A stretch of 64,000 nt of DNA from Terripilifer ovatus (GCA_029222685.1 JARHVB010000031.1:1-64000); one strand, 5' to 3'; positions 18,669 through 27,685 are shown, counted from the first letter of the stretch. Notes: a model not told the origin generated them from the letters alone. Program-made: numbers and translations.

Positions 18669-18695
18669 CGGCCGGGAAACGCAATATCCCGGCCG
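18669..18695. terminator. Hairpin after the porin gene
   Basis: CGGCCGGG (18669-18676) and CCCGGCCG (18688-18695) give an 8-bp all-GC stem with an 11-nt loop, 13 bp after the porin stop. There is no T-run, so it is a likely 3' stabiliser or weak terminator for the dioxygenase-transport-porin operon. The rest of the 214-bp gap to the next gene shows nothing recognisable. Confidence 0.6.
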
Positions 18696-18869
18696 GCACA
18701 ACCGACAGCGGAGAGACATTCGAGATTAAGGCTTCAACTCTGAGTTATCGGGCATTGAAACGGCGATGACAGCCCTCACCTCTCAATAGCCCTCGCTTCG
18801 TGGCACACGGTCCGCGGACGGGTCGCCTCGCCGAAACATCGGAAAGCGTCTCCGGCATGGAGCCACACA

Positions 18870-19721
18870 ATGAATCCCATCACCCTGTTCCTCACAATCG
18901 TCTGCATTGCGATCGGCGCCGCCCTGGGCGCCGCCGGACATGTCAGTCTGGCAATATGCTTCGCGCTCCTGGCGGTCATCATCGCCGCTGCATTGAAGAT
19001 GGCAAACACCTGGCAGAGATTCGTAATTCTTCGCGCCGGCAAGCTGCTCGGCGTGAAAGGCCCCGGGCTTTTCCTGATTGTTCCGGTGCTCGACAATGTC
19101 GTTGCCGTCATCGATGAGCGCATTCAGACCACCGCCTTCAGTGCCGAGGCGGCGCTGACCAAGGATACGGTGCCGGTGAATGTGGATGCGATCATCTTCT
19201 GGTTCGTCCACGACGCGCAAAAGGCCGCCCTCAATATCACGAACTACCGCGAAGCGATTGACCGCGTGTCGCAAACGTCGCTGCGCGAGATGATCGGATC
19301 ATCGATGCTTTCAGCTCTCCTGTCGGACCGAAGCACAGCCGACGAGAAACTGCGCATCGAAATCACGCGCAAGACCGCCGATTGGGGCATCTCGGTGAAG
19401 TCCGTCGAAATCCGCGACGTCGCCATCCCCGTGGCGCTTCAGGACGCGATGTCGAGGCAGGCCCAGGCCGAACGGGAAAAGGAAGCCCGCGTCATTCTGG
19501 GATCGGCGGAAGCCGAGATCGCCGGCAAATTCGTCGAAGCCGCCAGGACCTATGCAAACGATCCCGCGGCGCTGCATCTGCGCGCGATGAATATCATCTA
19601 CGAGACGACCAAGGAACGCGGCGCCACGATCCTGATGCCCACGTCGATGGTCGACAGCATGAATCCTGTTGTGGCGATGGCTTTGGCGGGACAGGACGCG
19701 GCGCGCACTGAATCTTCTTGA
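18870..19721 (+). CDS. SPFH/Band 7 (slipin-type) membrane protein
   Basis: The 283-residue protein has two adjoining hydrophobic helices at its N-terminus (residues about 1-45) and then the SPFH domain: QRFVILRAGKLLGVKGPGLFLIVPVLDNVVAVIDERIQTT, followed by SVEIRDVAIPVALQDAMSRQAQAEREKEARVI, typical of slipins and stomatins. Such proteins scaffold membrane microdomains and often work with an NfeD partner, which is not present here. It stands alone on its strand. Function in this organism is not known. Confidence 0.9.
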   Translation: MNPITLFLTIVCIAIGAALGAAGHVSLAICFALLAVIIAAALKMANTWQRFVILRAGKLLGVKGPGLFLIVPVLDNVVAVIDERIQTTAFSAEAALTKDTVPVNVDAIIFWFVHDAQKAALNITNYREAIDRVSQTSLREMIGSSMLSALLSDRSTADEKLRIEITRKTADWGISVKSVEIRDVAIPVALQDAMSRQAQAEREKEARVILGSAEAEIAGKFVEAARTYANDPAALHLRAMNIIYETTKERGATILMPTSMVDSMNPVVAMALAGQDAARTESS

Positions 19722-19749
19722 AATGGGCGAAGGAAGTGCGCGGAGGGGG

Positions 19750-19884
19750 TGTTGAGATTCACGTCAGACCGTGCCGAAAATGGCGGCTCTCGAGAACCGG
19801 AGCGGAACGTACTTAAGTACGTGAGCACCGGAAGCGCAGAGAGCCGGCATTTGCAGGCCGGTATCACGTGAAGATCAGCACGCC
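19750..19884. repeat. Large imperfect palindrome with a 16-bp perfect core
   Basis: ACGTACTTAAGTACGT (19807-19822) is its own reverse complement. It is enclosed by GGCTCTC (19785-19791) and GAGAGCC (19839-19845) and further weakly matching arms. It occupies the convergent gap between the SPFH gene and the binding-protein gene and could act as a bidirectional terminator or be a dispersed repeat; no second copy was seen in the window. Confidence 0.55.
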
Positions 19885-20910
19885 CTAGCCGAACGCCAGC
19901 TTCCTTGCCTTGTCATCATAGAAGCCGCGATCGTTCAGTGGCTGGATGATCTTGGCTTTCACCATCAGCTCGTAAGCGCTTTCCCACGGCCCCGGCTTGG
20001 AGGCGAACTTGTCGCGGAACACCGGCTCGAAGGTGCCGGGCATGGCATTGGCGAGAATGCCGACGCCTTTGTCCGCCCGTTTGGTCTCCGCGATATCAAA
20101 GTCCTTCATCATCGATTCGATGACCGGCAACAGATTGGCCTTCTTCTCGATCATGTCGCCGATCGCGGCCTGGGTGCCGCGCATGAATTTGGCGAGATTC
20201 TCGGTCTGCGCCTCGAGGCCCTTTTTCGACACCATGTAGACCTGTCCCGGAGACGGCGCGAAATCATCCGCCGAAAAGCCGTAGACGGGCAGCTTGTCCG
20301 ACTGCAGGGCGAAGAATGTGTCGTTCGTCGCGATGAAAGCGTCGACCCGGCCGAGCTTGACGAACTCGAACGCTCCCGGCGCATTGCCGACGACCTCGCG
20401 CGGCACCGAAGCGATCGGCACATCCTTGCTCACCAGCATCATGTCGAGCAGGTTTTCGGTGGCGCCGCCGGTCGATACGACGCCGATCTTCTTGCCGGCC
20501 ATGTCGGTCGGCGATTTGATCGGCTTGTCGGCATGGCTGATGACGTAGAAAATGTCTTTCTGGAAACACTCGCCGACGGCCACCATGGACGGCTCCTTGG
20601 CATAGGCCTTGATGAGGTCGGTGCCGCCGGTGCGCGAGACAAGCGCATTGCCCGCGCTCACCTGCTGCACAGCCATGGCCGACCCGCGCCCGCCTTCCAC
20701 CTCGACGTCGAGGCCCTGCTTGGCGAAAAAGCCGCCGGACTTGGCGTAGAGCACTTCGGTAAAGCCCAGGATGAATCCGAAGGGCGTCAGGTATTTGACC
20801 TTTGTCAGGGGCTGTGCCGCCGCGCCGCGGATCAGCGCCGGCATCAGCAGGCCTGACCCGGCGGCGGCAAGCGAAGTCTGAAGGAGATGCCGACGATCAA
20901 TGCCTGTCAT
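19885..20910 (-). CDS. ABC transporter substrate-binding protein, NMT1/THI5-like
   Basis: The 341-residue protein starts MTGIDRRHLLQTSLAAAGSGLLMPALIRGAAA, a twin-arginine-style leader, so it is periplasmic. The mature part (VKYLTPFGFILGFTEVLYAKSGGFFAKQGLDVEVEGG...) matches NMT1-type receptors of nitrate/sulfonate/pyrimidine-type ABC importers. The start at 20910 removes a 16-residue unconserved extension. No permease or ATPase is adjacent. It is divergent from a nitrilase gene 141 bp away, which hints at uptake of a nitrile or amide, but this is inference. Confidence 0.88.
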   Translation of the reverse strand: MTGIDRRHLLQTSLAAAGSGLLMPALIRGAAAQPLTKVKYLTPFGFILGFTEVLYAKSGGFFAKQGLDVEVEGGRGSAMAVQQVSAGNALVSRTGGTDLIKAYAKEPSMVAVGECFQKDIFYVISHADKPIKSPTDMAGKKIGVVSTGGATENLLDMMLVSKDVPIASVPREVVGNAPGAFEFVKLGRVDAFIATNDTFFALQSDKLPVYGFSADDFAPSPGQVYMVSKKGLEAQTENLAKFMRGTQAAIGDMIEKKANLLPVIESMMKDFDIAETKRADKGVGILANAMPGTFEPVFRDKFASKPGPWESAYELMVKAKIIQPLNDRGFYDDKARKLAFG

Positions 20911-21051
20911 GTGCGTCTCGTTTCTGGATAGTGGTGGAAGACGCGATAGTATGCGCAAGCGCCAGCGGCTTAGGCAATTGAGAAATCGTCCGGCCGCTAC
21001 GCCATGAATGTATACAACTGATCCGGCGAAAGGGTTTCCGAAAGGGTTTCA

Positions 21052-21987
21052 ATGACGAAACACACCATTGCGGCGACACACAGCTCATCGGTGTTGCTCG
21101 ACCGCGCCGCCAGCATCGCCAAGGCCTGCGATGTGATAGCGGAGGCCGGCCGCAGCGAGATCGAACTGCTGTGCTTTCCCGAGACCTATATTCCGGGCTT
21201 CCCCTACTGGATCAACCTTTACCCGCCGGGCCAGCAGCACGGCATCTGCGTGCAATACGCGAACCAGTCCGTCGATCTAGCGGGCTCCGACCTTGTTCCG
21301 GTCTGCGAGGCCGCCGCCAGGGCGAAGACGAATGTGGTGATGGGCATCAGCGAGCGCGACGGCGGCACGCTCTACAATACCCAGGTCTTCATCGGCCGCG
21401 ACGGTGAAATCCTCGGCAAGCATCGCAAGCTGCAACCGACCTTCGCCGAGCGGATATTGTGGGGCCAGGGCGACGGCTCGACGCTCGGCGTGTTCGACAC
21501 ATCGGTCGGCAGGATCGGCGGCCTGATTTGCTACGAGCACATGATGAACCTGGCGCGCCAGGCGCTCATCCTGCAGCGGATCGAGATTCATTGCGCCAGC
21601 TGGCCGACCTTCGCCAGCAGCCAGCAGCGCGGCGGCACTTACGATCTCACCGTAGAAACCCTGATGCGGGCGCACGCCATCACCGGCCAGTGCTTCGTCG
21701 TCGTGGCGCAGAACCCGGTGACACAGCAGTATCTCGACGCCATGGAAGCGGTGATGGGCAGGCAGGACATGCTCAAGACCGGCGGCGGCTGTTCGACAAT
21801 CTTCGCGCCCGGCGGCGCCACCATCGCCGGGCCTCACACCGGGCTTGAGGAAAAGCTGGTCATCGCCGAGATCGACCTTGCCGACATCATGCGCGCCAAG
21901 GTCCTGGTCGACAGCGCTGGGCACTACGCGCGGCCCGATGTGCTCGAACTGGCGCTCGACCGGACGCCGCGCAACGGCTGGGCGTAG
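21052..21987 (+). CDS. Nitrilase-family carbon-nitrogen hydrolase
   Basis: The 311-residue protein shows the nitrilase triad: glutamate in CFPETYIPGFPYW, lysine in GKHRKLQPTFAE, and cysteine in GGLICYEH. The tryptophan usually following the cysteine (CWE) is a tyrosine here. Family members hydrolyse nitriles to carboxylate and ammonia; length and the PGFPYW motif favour a true nitrilase over an amidase. It stands opposite the NMT1-like receptor, suggesting a two-gene uptake and breakdown unit. Substrate unknown. Confidence 0.9.
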   Translation: MTKHTIAATHSSSVLLDRAASIAKACDVIAEAGRSEIELLCFPETYIPGFPYWINLYPPGQQHGICVQYANQSVDLAGSDLVPVCEAAARAKTNVVMGISERDGGTLYNTQVFIGRDGEILGKHRKLQPTFAERILWGQGDGSTLGVFDTSVGRIGGLICYEHMMNLARQALILQRIEIHCASWPTFASSQQRGGTYDLTVETLMRAHAITGQCFVVVAQNPVTQQYLDAMEAVMGRQDMLKTGGGCSTIFAPGGATIAGPHTGLEEKLVIAEIDLADIMRAKVLVDSAGHYARPDVLELALDRTPRNGWA

Positions 21988-22007
21988 TCTACAAAGAAGG
22001 AGACTTA

Positions 22008-22210
22008 CCAGAAGCCCTCATCCTGAGGAGCGCCTGAAAGGCGCGTCTCGAAGGACGGGGCGTCACGCCGCAGCGTCGCAATCCGCTTAGGATGTCCAAT
22101 AGTCATCGGTACTTTGTGCTCCTGCAAGGCCGCTCTGCATGATCTCCCACACGCCCCCGTCCTTCGAGACGCAACGCGATGCGTTGCTCCTCAGGATGAG
22201 GGCTTCTGAG
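22008..22210. repeat. Two opposed copies of palindromic repeat family A
   Basis: One copy (22010-22057) reads CAGAAGCCCTCATCCTGAGG and continues to CGTCTCGAAGGACG; the other (22157-22210) is its inverted form, starting CGTCCTTCGAGACGC and ending CTCAGGATGAGGGCTTCTG. About 100 bp separate them. Together they fill the 244-bp convergent gap between nitrilase and SDR genes, which contains no other recognisable feature. Confidence 0.8.
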
Positions 22211-22231
22211 GGCTTACTACCGCTCGCAATC

Positions 22232-23233
22232 TCAGATCACGCGCGCCATCGATGCATCCACCACGCTCGCCGCTTCCCGCGCGCCGATACATCCCAATCC
22301 AACCAGTGTCGCCTGCACCGCTTGATCCAGCGGGGTATGCGGCTCCGCTCCAAGCTCTGCCACCAGCCGCGCATTGCGCAGGCGGATCGGCTCCTGCCAG
22401 AGGTATTTCATCTCGCCGAGCTCGCGGAACAGCTGCACGAACGGCGATGCCAGTCTCACCGCCAGCCAGGGAAAGCGGCGTTCGCGAAGGCGCGGATCGC
22501 CGACCGCGCGCTTGATCGCCTCGATCATCTGGCGGCCGTCATGATCCCAGTGCCCCTCCATGTGGAAGCGGGCGAAATCGGCGAGATCGTCGCGCTCGAT
22601 CAGGCGCACCATGGTTTCGGCCACGTCGGGCAGATAGGCCCATTGATGCCCGATGCCCGGCCTGCCCGGATAGGAAACCGAGCGGACCGGCTGGCCCGGC
22701 TTCACCAGCCCCTGCGAGAACCAGTTGTTGGCCGCTTGCGGGCCGAAGAAATCGCCGGCGCGCACGATCAGCGCTTTCGCATCGCCCGCCCTGGCGGCGG
22801 CTCCGAGACGGGCCTCCATATCGACGCGGATTTTGCCTTTCCTGGTTTTGGGAGCTTGCGGCGCATCTTCATCGATGAGCGGGAAGGTCTCCGGCCCGAA
22901 ATTATAGACCGTGCCCGGCAGCACGATGCGCGCGCCAGCCTGCTGCGCCGCCGCCAGCGCATTCTCAAGCATCGGCACGGCCAGCTCGCCCCAGTTGCGA
23001 TAGCCCGGCGGGTTGACCGCGTGGACGACCAGCGAGACGCCATTCGCCGCGGCCGCAACATCGGCCGCTACCATGGCATCACCTTGAATCCAGTTAAAAT
23101 CCCCGCGTCCGCCGACCTCGCCGGGTCGCCGATGCAGGGCGCGGATGTTCCAGCCCCGCTGGCTGAGACGGCGGGCCACTTCGCCGCCGATGCCGCCAGT
23201 TGCACCAAGGATCAATGCGGTTCTGTTTTGCAT
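22232..23233 (-). CDS. NAD-dependent epimerase/dehydratase (extended SDR) family protein
   Basis: The 333-residue protein begins MQNRTALILGATGGIGGEVARRL, the Rossmann GATGGIG motif of atypical/extended short-chain dehydrogenases, and continues with VVHAVNPPGY and GTVYNFGPETFPLIDED, as in NAD(P)H-binding epimerase-like proteins. The start at 23233 has GGAG 8 nt upstream; alternatives at 23239 and 23242 are too close to it. It is divergent from a LysR gene (92 bp) that probably regulates it. Substrate cannot be predicted. Confidence 0.85.
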   Translation of the reverse strand: MQNRTALILGATGGIGGEVARRLSQRGWNIRALHRRPGEVGGRGDFNWIQGDAMVAADVAAAANGVSLVVHAVNPPGYRNWGELAVPMLENALAAAQQAGARIVLPGTVYNFGPETFPLIDEDAPQAPKTRKGKIRVDMEARLGAAARAGDAKALIVRAGDFFGPQAANNWFSQGLVKPGQPVRSVSYPGRPGIGHQWAYLPDVAETMVRLIERDDLADFARFHMEGHWDHDGRQMIEAIKRAVGDPRLRERRFPWLAVRLASPFVQLFRELGEMKYLWQEPIRLRNARLVAELGAEPHTPLDQAVQATLVGLGCIGAREAASVVDASMARVI

Positions 23234-23325
23234 GACCATCACTCCGTTTCCTATGAAACGAAGAATGCGCCTGCCGGGAATAAAACGAAATTGATGAAAT
23301 ATCTGGATATGCTATACAGAAATAG

Positions 23326-24300
23326 ATGAAGTCAGATCCAAGCTGGGACCTTTATCGGACCTTTCTGGCCGTCGTCGAGGAGGGCTCACTCTCCGGCGCG
23401 GCGCGCCGGCTCGATCTCACCCAGCCGACCGTCGCCCGCCATATCGATGCGCTGGAATCCGCCGTCGGCTACGACCTGTTCCTGCGCTCGCAGCGCGGAT
23501 TGATCGCCACGGAAGCCGCGCTCGAACTCAAGCCCTATGCGGAGACGCTGGCTTCGACCTCCGCCGCCCTGCTGCGCGCCGCATCGGGATACGCCCGGAC
23601 GACGGATGGCGGGAGCGTGAAGGGCACGGTGCGGATCACCGCCAGCGAAGTCGTCGGCGCCGAACATCTGCCGCCGATCCTGGCCCGGCTGCGCCAGCGC
23701 CATCCGCAGCTCGTCATCGAGCTGGTGCTCTCCAACGAGGTGAGCGACCTGCTGCGCCGCGATGCCGATATCGCCGTCCGCATGGTCGAGCCGGCGCAGG
23801 ATGCCCTGATCGCACGGCGGCTTTCCGGCATCGGGCTTGGGCTCTTTGCCCATCGCGACTATCTCGACCGGCGCGGCGTGCCAGCGTCGATGACCGACCT
23901 CGCCGGCCACGACCTCATCGGCTTCGACCGAGAGACCCCGGCGCTGCGTGGCATCCTGCGCCGGTTTCCCGTCTTGAACCGGGCAGCCTTCGCCCTCCGT
24001 GCCGACAGCGATCTCGCCCAGATAGCGGCAATCCGCGCCGGCTTCGGCATCGGGGGCTGCCAGATACCGGTGGCGAGGCGGCATCCAGATCTGGTCCATG
24101 TGCTGGCCCGCGAATTCGAACTGGAACTTGGCATGTGGATCGTCATGCACGAAGACCTGAAGACAAGCCCGCGCTGCCGGGCTGTTTTCAACGCCCTGGT
24201 GGAAGGCATGGACGCGACAATGGACAAATCCGCAGCCCAGACCACAGGATCGGGCACTTCAACCTGCGATTCGCGCTCCGCCACAATCGCGCCTATGTAG
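23326..24300 (+). CDS. LysR family transcriptional regulator
   Basis: The 324-residue protein has the LysR winged helix (FLAVVEEGSLSGAARRLDLTQPTVARHIDALESAVGYDLFLRSQRGL) and a periplasmic-binding-like effector domain (VRITASEVVGAEHLPPILARLRQRHPQLVIELVLSNEVSDLLRRDADIAVRM). It is divergent from the SDR gene, the usual arrangement for a LysR protein and its target. A TetR gene starts 5 bp after its stop. Confidence 0.92.
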   Translation: MKSDPSWDLYRTFLAVVEEGSLSGAARRLDLTQPTVARHIDALESAVGYDLFLRSQRGLIATEAALELKPYAETLASTSAALLRAASGYARTTDGGSVKGTVRITASEVVGAEHLPPILARLRQRHPQLVIELVLSNEVSDLLRRDADIAVRMVEPAQDALIARRLSGIGLGLFAHRDYLDRRGVPASMTDLAGHDLIGFDRETPALRGILRRFPVLNRAAFALRADSDLAQIAAIRAGFGIGGCQIPVARRHPDLVHVLAREFELELGMWIVMHEDLKTSPRCRAVFNALVEGMDATMDKSAAQTTGSGTSTCDSRSATIAPM

Positions 24301-24305
24301 ACGCC

Positions 24306-24977
24306 ATGCACAACTTCGGGCCTCGATTCTTTGGCGGCGAGAAGCGCGGCTACCATCACGGCCATCTCAAGGAGGCCCTGCTGGAGGCCGCCCGCCGGCT
24401 CGTCGCCGAGCGCGGACCCTCAGGTTTCACCCTCGCGGAAGCGGCCAAGCTGGTTGGCGTCACCGCCGCCGCGCCCTACCGCCATTTCACCGACCGCGGC
24501 GCCCTGATCGAGGAACTGGCGCGGCGCGGCTTCGAGCAATTCGCCGAAAAGCTCAACGCGGCCTGGGACCAGGGCCGGCCCAACCCCATCCAGGCCCTGC
24601 GCCGCATGGGTTCCGCCTATCTCGAATTCGCCCGCGAGGAGCCGGGGCTCTATTCGTCCATGTTCGGCAATGTGCAGACGCTGAACGCACCGGAACCGGG
24701 CGCTGCAGCCGACAAGGCGCTGGACAGCATCCGCCAGGCCTGCGCCACGGTCCTCGAACATAACGGAGCTGGCCGCGACGGCGCCAAGGCGCTGGCCTTT
24801 GAAATGTGGGCGCTGTCGCACGGCCTGGCCATGCTGATGCTCTCCGGCCATCTCGACCCCGTCCGCACCGGCAGCGACCCCGTCTCCATTCTCGAAACCG
24901 CAGCGACCAGCCTGGTCGAGGGTGCGATCGCGCGTCACGCCGCCAGCAAGGCACCCAAAGGCCCTTGGGCGCGCTGA
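24306..24977 (+). CDS. TetR/AcrR family regulator with WHG-type C-terminal domain
   Basis: The 223-residue protein starts MHNFGPRFFGGEKRGYHHGHLKEALLEAARRLVAERGPSGFTLAEAAKLVGVTAAAPYRHFTDRGALIEELARRG. The YHHGxL lead and VTAAAPYRHF helix are typical of TetR proteins with a WHG C-terminal domain. It follows the LysR stop by only 5 bp and is probably co-transcribed with it. The same frame is open upstream inside the LysR gene, but residues there are not TetR-like. Target not known. Confidence 0.88.
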   Translation: MHNFGPRFFGGEKRGYHHGHLKEALLEAARRLVAERGPSGFTLAEAAKLVGVTAAAPYRHFTDRGALIEELARRGFEQFAEKLNAAWDQGRPNPIQALRRMGSAYLEFAREEPGLYSSMFGNVQTLNAPEPGAAADKALDSIRQACATVLEHNGAGRDGAKALAFEMWALSHGLAMLMLSGHLDPVRTGSDPVSILETAATSLVEGAIARHAASKAPKGPWAR

Positions 24978-25114
24978 CCTGGGCATCGACCCTTGCGCTT
25001 TGCCGCGGCCCTTCCAATTTTTCTTCAGGCCGGCCTTGCACCCCCTAGACTGACGCCTCATGTTAATGTACGTTACATTCACATTGAGCCCCACGGGCGA
25101 TAATGGAGAGACAC

Positions 25115-25690
25115 ATGAGTGCGACTGCGGACTATGCGGACAATGATCGCGGCCGGGAGAGACGCGGTCGCTGCGGCTGGAGGGGTGATGGCTTCCGCCG
25201 CCATGGGGCGCCCTGGCGTCCGATCGAACTGATCGCGATGATCCTCGGCTTCATCGTCTTCTGGCCGATCGGCCTGGCGATCCTGTTCATGAAATTCTGG
25301 CAGAGGCGTTCGGGCTACGAGGGCGACATGGTCGGCTTCGCGCACACCCGCTTCGACGAGATGCGCGAGCGCTCGCGCGCCAACTGGGACCGTTTCGGCG
25401 GTTTTGGCGGACGCGGTCCCGGCTGGGGCGGCTATAGCAACACCGGCAACCGCGCCTTCGACGAATGGAAGAAGATCGAGCTCGAGCGCATCGAGGAAGA
25501 GCGCCGCAAGCTCGAGGCGGCCCAGCGCGAATTCGGCGAGTATATGGCCCATCTGCGCATGGCCCGCGACCGCGAAGAGTTCGAGCGCTTCAAGACCGAA
25601 CGCAGCGCCGCCCAGGCGCGTGGCGAAAGCGGCTGGAAGCCCTTCGACGAGAGCAAGCCGGAACACCGTCAGGAAGGCCCGACCCAGTAA
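25115..25690 (+). CDS. DUF2852 membrane protein
   Basis: This 191-residue protein has one strong hydrophobic stretch (IELIAMILGFIVFWPIGLAILFMKFW, about residues 35-60), then a glycine-rich linker (FGGFGGRGPGWGG) and a charged coiled-coil region (FDEWKKIELERIEEERRKLEAAQREFGEYMAHLRMARDREEFERF). This order is characteristic of DUF2852, a family largely restricted to alphaproteobacteria and without known function. The start at 25115 has GGAGA upstream. A clear intrinsic terminator follows the gene. Confidence 0.88.
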   Translation: MSATADYADNDRGRERRGRCGWRGDGFRRHGAPWRPIELIAMILGFIVFWPIGLAILFMKFWQRRSGYEGDMVGFAHTRFDEMRERSRANWDRFGGFGGRGPGWGGYSNTGNRAFDEWKKIELERIEEERRKLEAAQREFGEYMAHLRMARDREEFERFKTERSAAQARGESGWKPFDESKPEHRQEGPTQ

Positions 25691-25714
25691 GCGTCGGCCT
25701 TGAATATCGAGACG

Positions 25715-25752
25715 AATGCCGCGACGGAGTCCCCGTTCGCGGCATTTTCTTT
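25715..25752 (+). terminator. Intrinsic terminator after the DUF2852 gene
   Basis: AATGCCGCGA (25715-25724) and TCGCGGCATT (25737-25746) make a perfect 10-bp stem with an internal CGG/CCG pairing, followed by TTCTTT. It lies 24 bp after the stop and before the convergent DHFR-like gene. Confidence 0.9.
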
Positions 25753-25774
25753 GCTGGTCGCTCGCTCTCGACGA

Positions 25775-26407
25775 TCAGCGCGTCAGCACGACGTGGGTCG
25801 CGAGGTCTGTGGGGACTGTTTCCGTCACCCGATAGCCAAGGCCGGGCAGGTCGATGTCCGCGAACAGGGATTCACCACGGCCCAGAACGACCGGCGACAG
25901 CGCCAGGTGCACCTCGTCGATCACGCCGGCGCGCAGATACTGGCGGACCGTCGCAACGCCGCCACCGATCTTCACGTCCAGGTCGCCCGCGGCGGCCTTG
26001 GCCTGGGCGAGCGCCGCCTCGATCCCATCGGTGACGAAATGGAAGGTCGTCCCGCCCTCCATCACGATTGGCGCCCGCGCGTAGTGGGTGAGGATGAAGG
26101 TTGGCGCGTGATACGGAGGATTGTCGCCCCACCAGCCCTTCCAGTCGGGTCCGCCCCAATCGTCGCCGGCCGGCCCGAACATATTGCGGCCGAGAATGAA
26201 GGCGCCGAAGCCTTCCATCGCCGCGCTTGCGAAACGATCGTCTGTCCCGCCGTCTTTCCCGATCATGGCTCGAAAGGTCCGGGTGGGAAAAAACCAGTTC
26301 ATCAACTCCGGCCCCCGTTTGCCGAGCGGATGCTCCAGGCTCTGCTCAGGACCGGCGCCAAAACCGTCGATCGACACGCCAAAACCGGCGACGCGCACCT
26401 TGCCCAT
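25775..26407 (-). CDS. Dihydrofolate reductase-like (RibD C-terminal domain) protein
   Basis: The 210-residue protein begins GKVRVAGFGVSIDGFGAGPEQSLEHPLG and has FILGRNMFGP, VMEGGTTFHFVTDGIEAALAQAKAAAGDLDVKIGGGVATVRQYLRAGVIDEVHLALSPVVLGRGESLF, the usual pattern of RibD-C/YyaP-type reductases rather than true FolA. These bind NADPH; physiological substrate is mostly unknown. The start at 26407 has GGAGGG upstream. It stands alone on its strand. Confidence 0.88.
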   Translation of the reverse strand: MGKVRVAGFGVSIDGFGAGPEQSLEHPLGKRGPELMNWFFPTRTFRAMIGKDGGTDDRFASAAMEGFGAFILGRNMFGPAGDDWGGPDWKGWWGDNPPYHAPTFILTHYARAPIVMEGGTTFHFVTDGIEAALAQAKAAAGDLDVKIGGGVATVRQYLRAGVIDEVHLALSPVVLGRGESLFADIDLPGLGYRVTETVPTDLATHVVLTR

Positions 26408-26615
26408 GGGGCCCTCCATCTGACAGTGAACTGCAATCAGTCGGCTTTTACCAGACCGATCTTATATTGCAACTAGTCGTTTGCGAAAGCTTCTGCGCAG
26501 GCCGGGGCCCCCTGTCAACAATTCATGTGACGATCCGCCTGACTTGCTGGCGTCACCTGCGGGATGCTAGGCCTCAGCGCCTTTCCGATTCCCGTCCTCC
26601 CTGATCCCGGCCCGC

Positions 26616-27197
26616 ATGTTCAAACGTCTTTACGAGTGGACTCTCTCGCTCGCCGGATCGCCACGCGCGACGCCGGCGCTTGCCGCCATCTCCTTCGCGG
26701 AATCCTCGTTCTTTCCTATCCCGCCCGACGTCATCCTCATTCCCATGGCGCTGGCGAAGCCGGAGCGGGCCTATTACTACGCCACAGTCTGCACCATCTC
26801 CTCGGTGCTCGGCGCCATGCTCGGCTATGCCATCGGCCATCTGCTTTACGATACCGTCGGCATCTGGCTGATGAACCTCTACGGATATACCGAGAAGGTC
26901 GAGGCGCTGCGCGCCTTCTACGCCGAATGGGGCTGGGCCTTCATCCTGGTCAAGGGCGCGACGCCGATTCCCTTCAAGCTCGTCACCATCGTCAGCGGCC
27001 TGCTCGAATATAATTTCCTGCTCTTCGTGCTGTTGTGCACGATTACGCGAGGCATCCGTTTCTTCGTCGTCGCCGGCCTGCTCAATCGCTATGGTGTTCA
27101 GGCGCGGGCCCTGCTCGACCGCCATTTCGCCCTGTTCATGGGCATCATCCTGTTCTTTATCGTGGCGGGCTTCTGGGTGGCGTTGAAGGTGATCTGA
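26616..27197 (+). CDS. YqaA/DedA (SNARE-associated-like) family membrane protein
   Basis: The 193-residue inner-membrane protein carries AISFAESSFFPIPPDVILIPMALAKPERAYYYATVCTISSVLGAMLGYAIG and FILVKGATPIPFKLVTIVSG, the conserved features of YqaA-type members of the DedA superfamily, thought to move lipids across membranes. Several hydrophobic helices are evident. Its stop overlaps the start of dsbB (TGATG); this pairing is common in alphaproteobacteria. Confidence 0.9.
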   Translation: MFKRLYEWTLSLAGSPRATPALAAISFAESSFFPIPPDVILIPMALAKPERAYYYATVCTISSVLGAMLGYAIGHLLYDTVGIWLMNLYGYTEKVEALRAFYAEWGWAFILVKGATPIPFKLVTIVSGLLEYNFLLFVLLCTITRGIRFFVVAGLLNRYGVQARALLDRHFALFMGIILFFIVAGFWVALKVI

Positions 27198-27685
27198 TGT
27201 TGAATTTATCGCCGCTGCGCACGGCCGCGCTCATCTTTGTGCTGGCCTTCGCCACCATCGCCGGCGCCTGGATTTTCGAATATTTCGGCTATCTGCCGTG
27301 CGAACTCTGCCTGCAGCAGCGCTGGGCCTATTACATCGGCGTACCGGTCGCGGCGCTTGCCACGCTCAGCGCCTGGCGCGGTCCGCAGACGGCGACGCGC
27401 GTTCTCTTTGGCCTCGTCGGCATCATCTTCATCGGCAGCATGATTTTCGGCATCTATCATGCCGGCGTCGAATGGGGCTTCTGGCAGGGACCGACCGGCT
27501 GCACCGGCGCGGTGCCGCAGCGCGCCAACGACATGAACGATTTCATGAACCAGTTGAAGACCACGAAGGTCGTGCGCTGCGATGCCGTCGCCATCCGCAT
27601 TCTCGGCCTGTCGCTGGCGGGATGGAATGCCGTTATCTCGGCCGTCATTGTTGCACTGAGCTTGCGCGGCATGCGCCGCGTTTGA
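27197..27685 (+). CDS. dsbB: Disulfide bond formation protein B
   Basis: DsbB re-oxidises DsbA, passing electrons to quinone. The 162-residue protein has four hydrophobic helices, a first cysteine pair in YLPCELCLQQRWAYY and a second pair in PTGCTGAVP and VVRCDAVA, matching the periplasmic loops of DsbB. It is translationally coupled (TGATG) to the YqaA/DedA gene. DsbA is not in the window. Confidence 0.93.
   Translation: MLNLSPLRTAALIFVLAFATIAGAWIFEYFGYLPCELCLQQRWAYYIGVPVAALATLSAWRGPQTATRVLFGLVGIIFIGSMIFGIYHAGVEWGFWQGPTGCTGAVPQRANDMNDFMNQLKTTKVVRCDAVAIRILGLSLAGWNAVISAVIVALSLRGMRRV

Noticed and set aside
17239-18729. 496-codon frame overlapping the porin gene
   Set aside because: Arg/His-rich out-of-frame translation of the porin, which has a signal peptide and terminal Phe.
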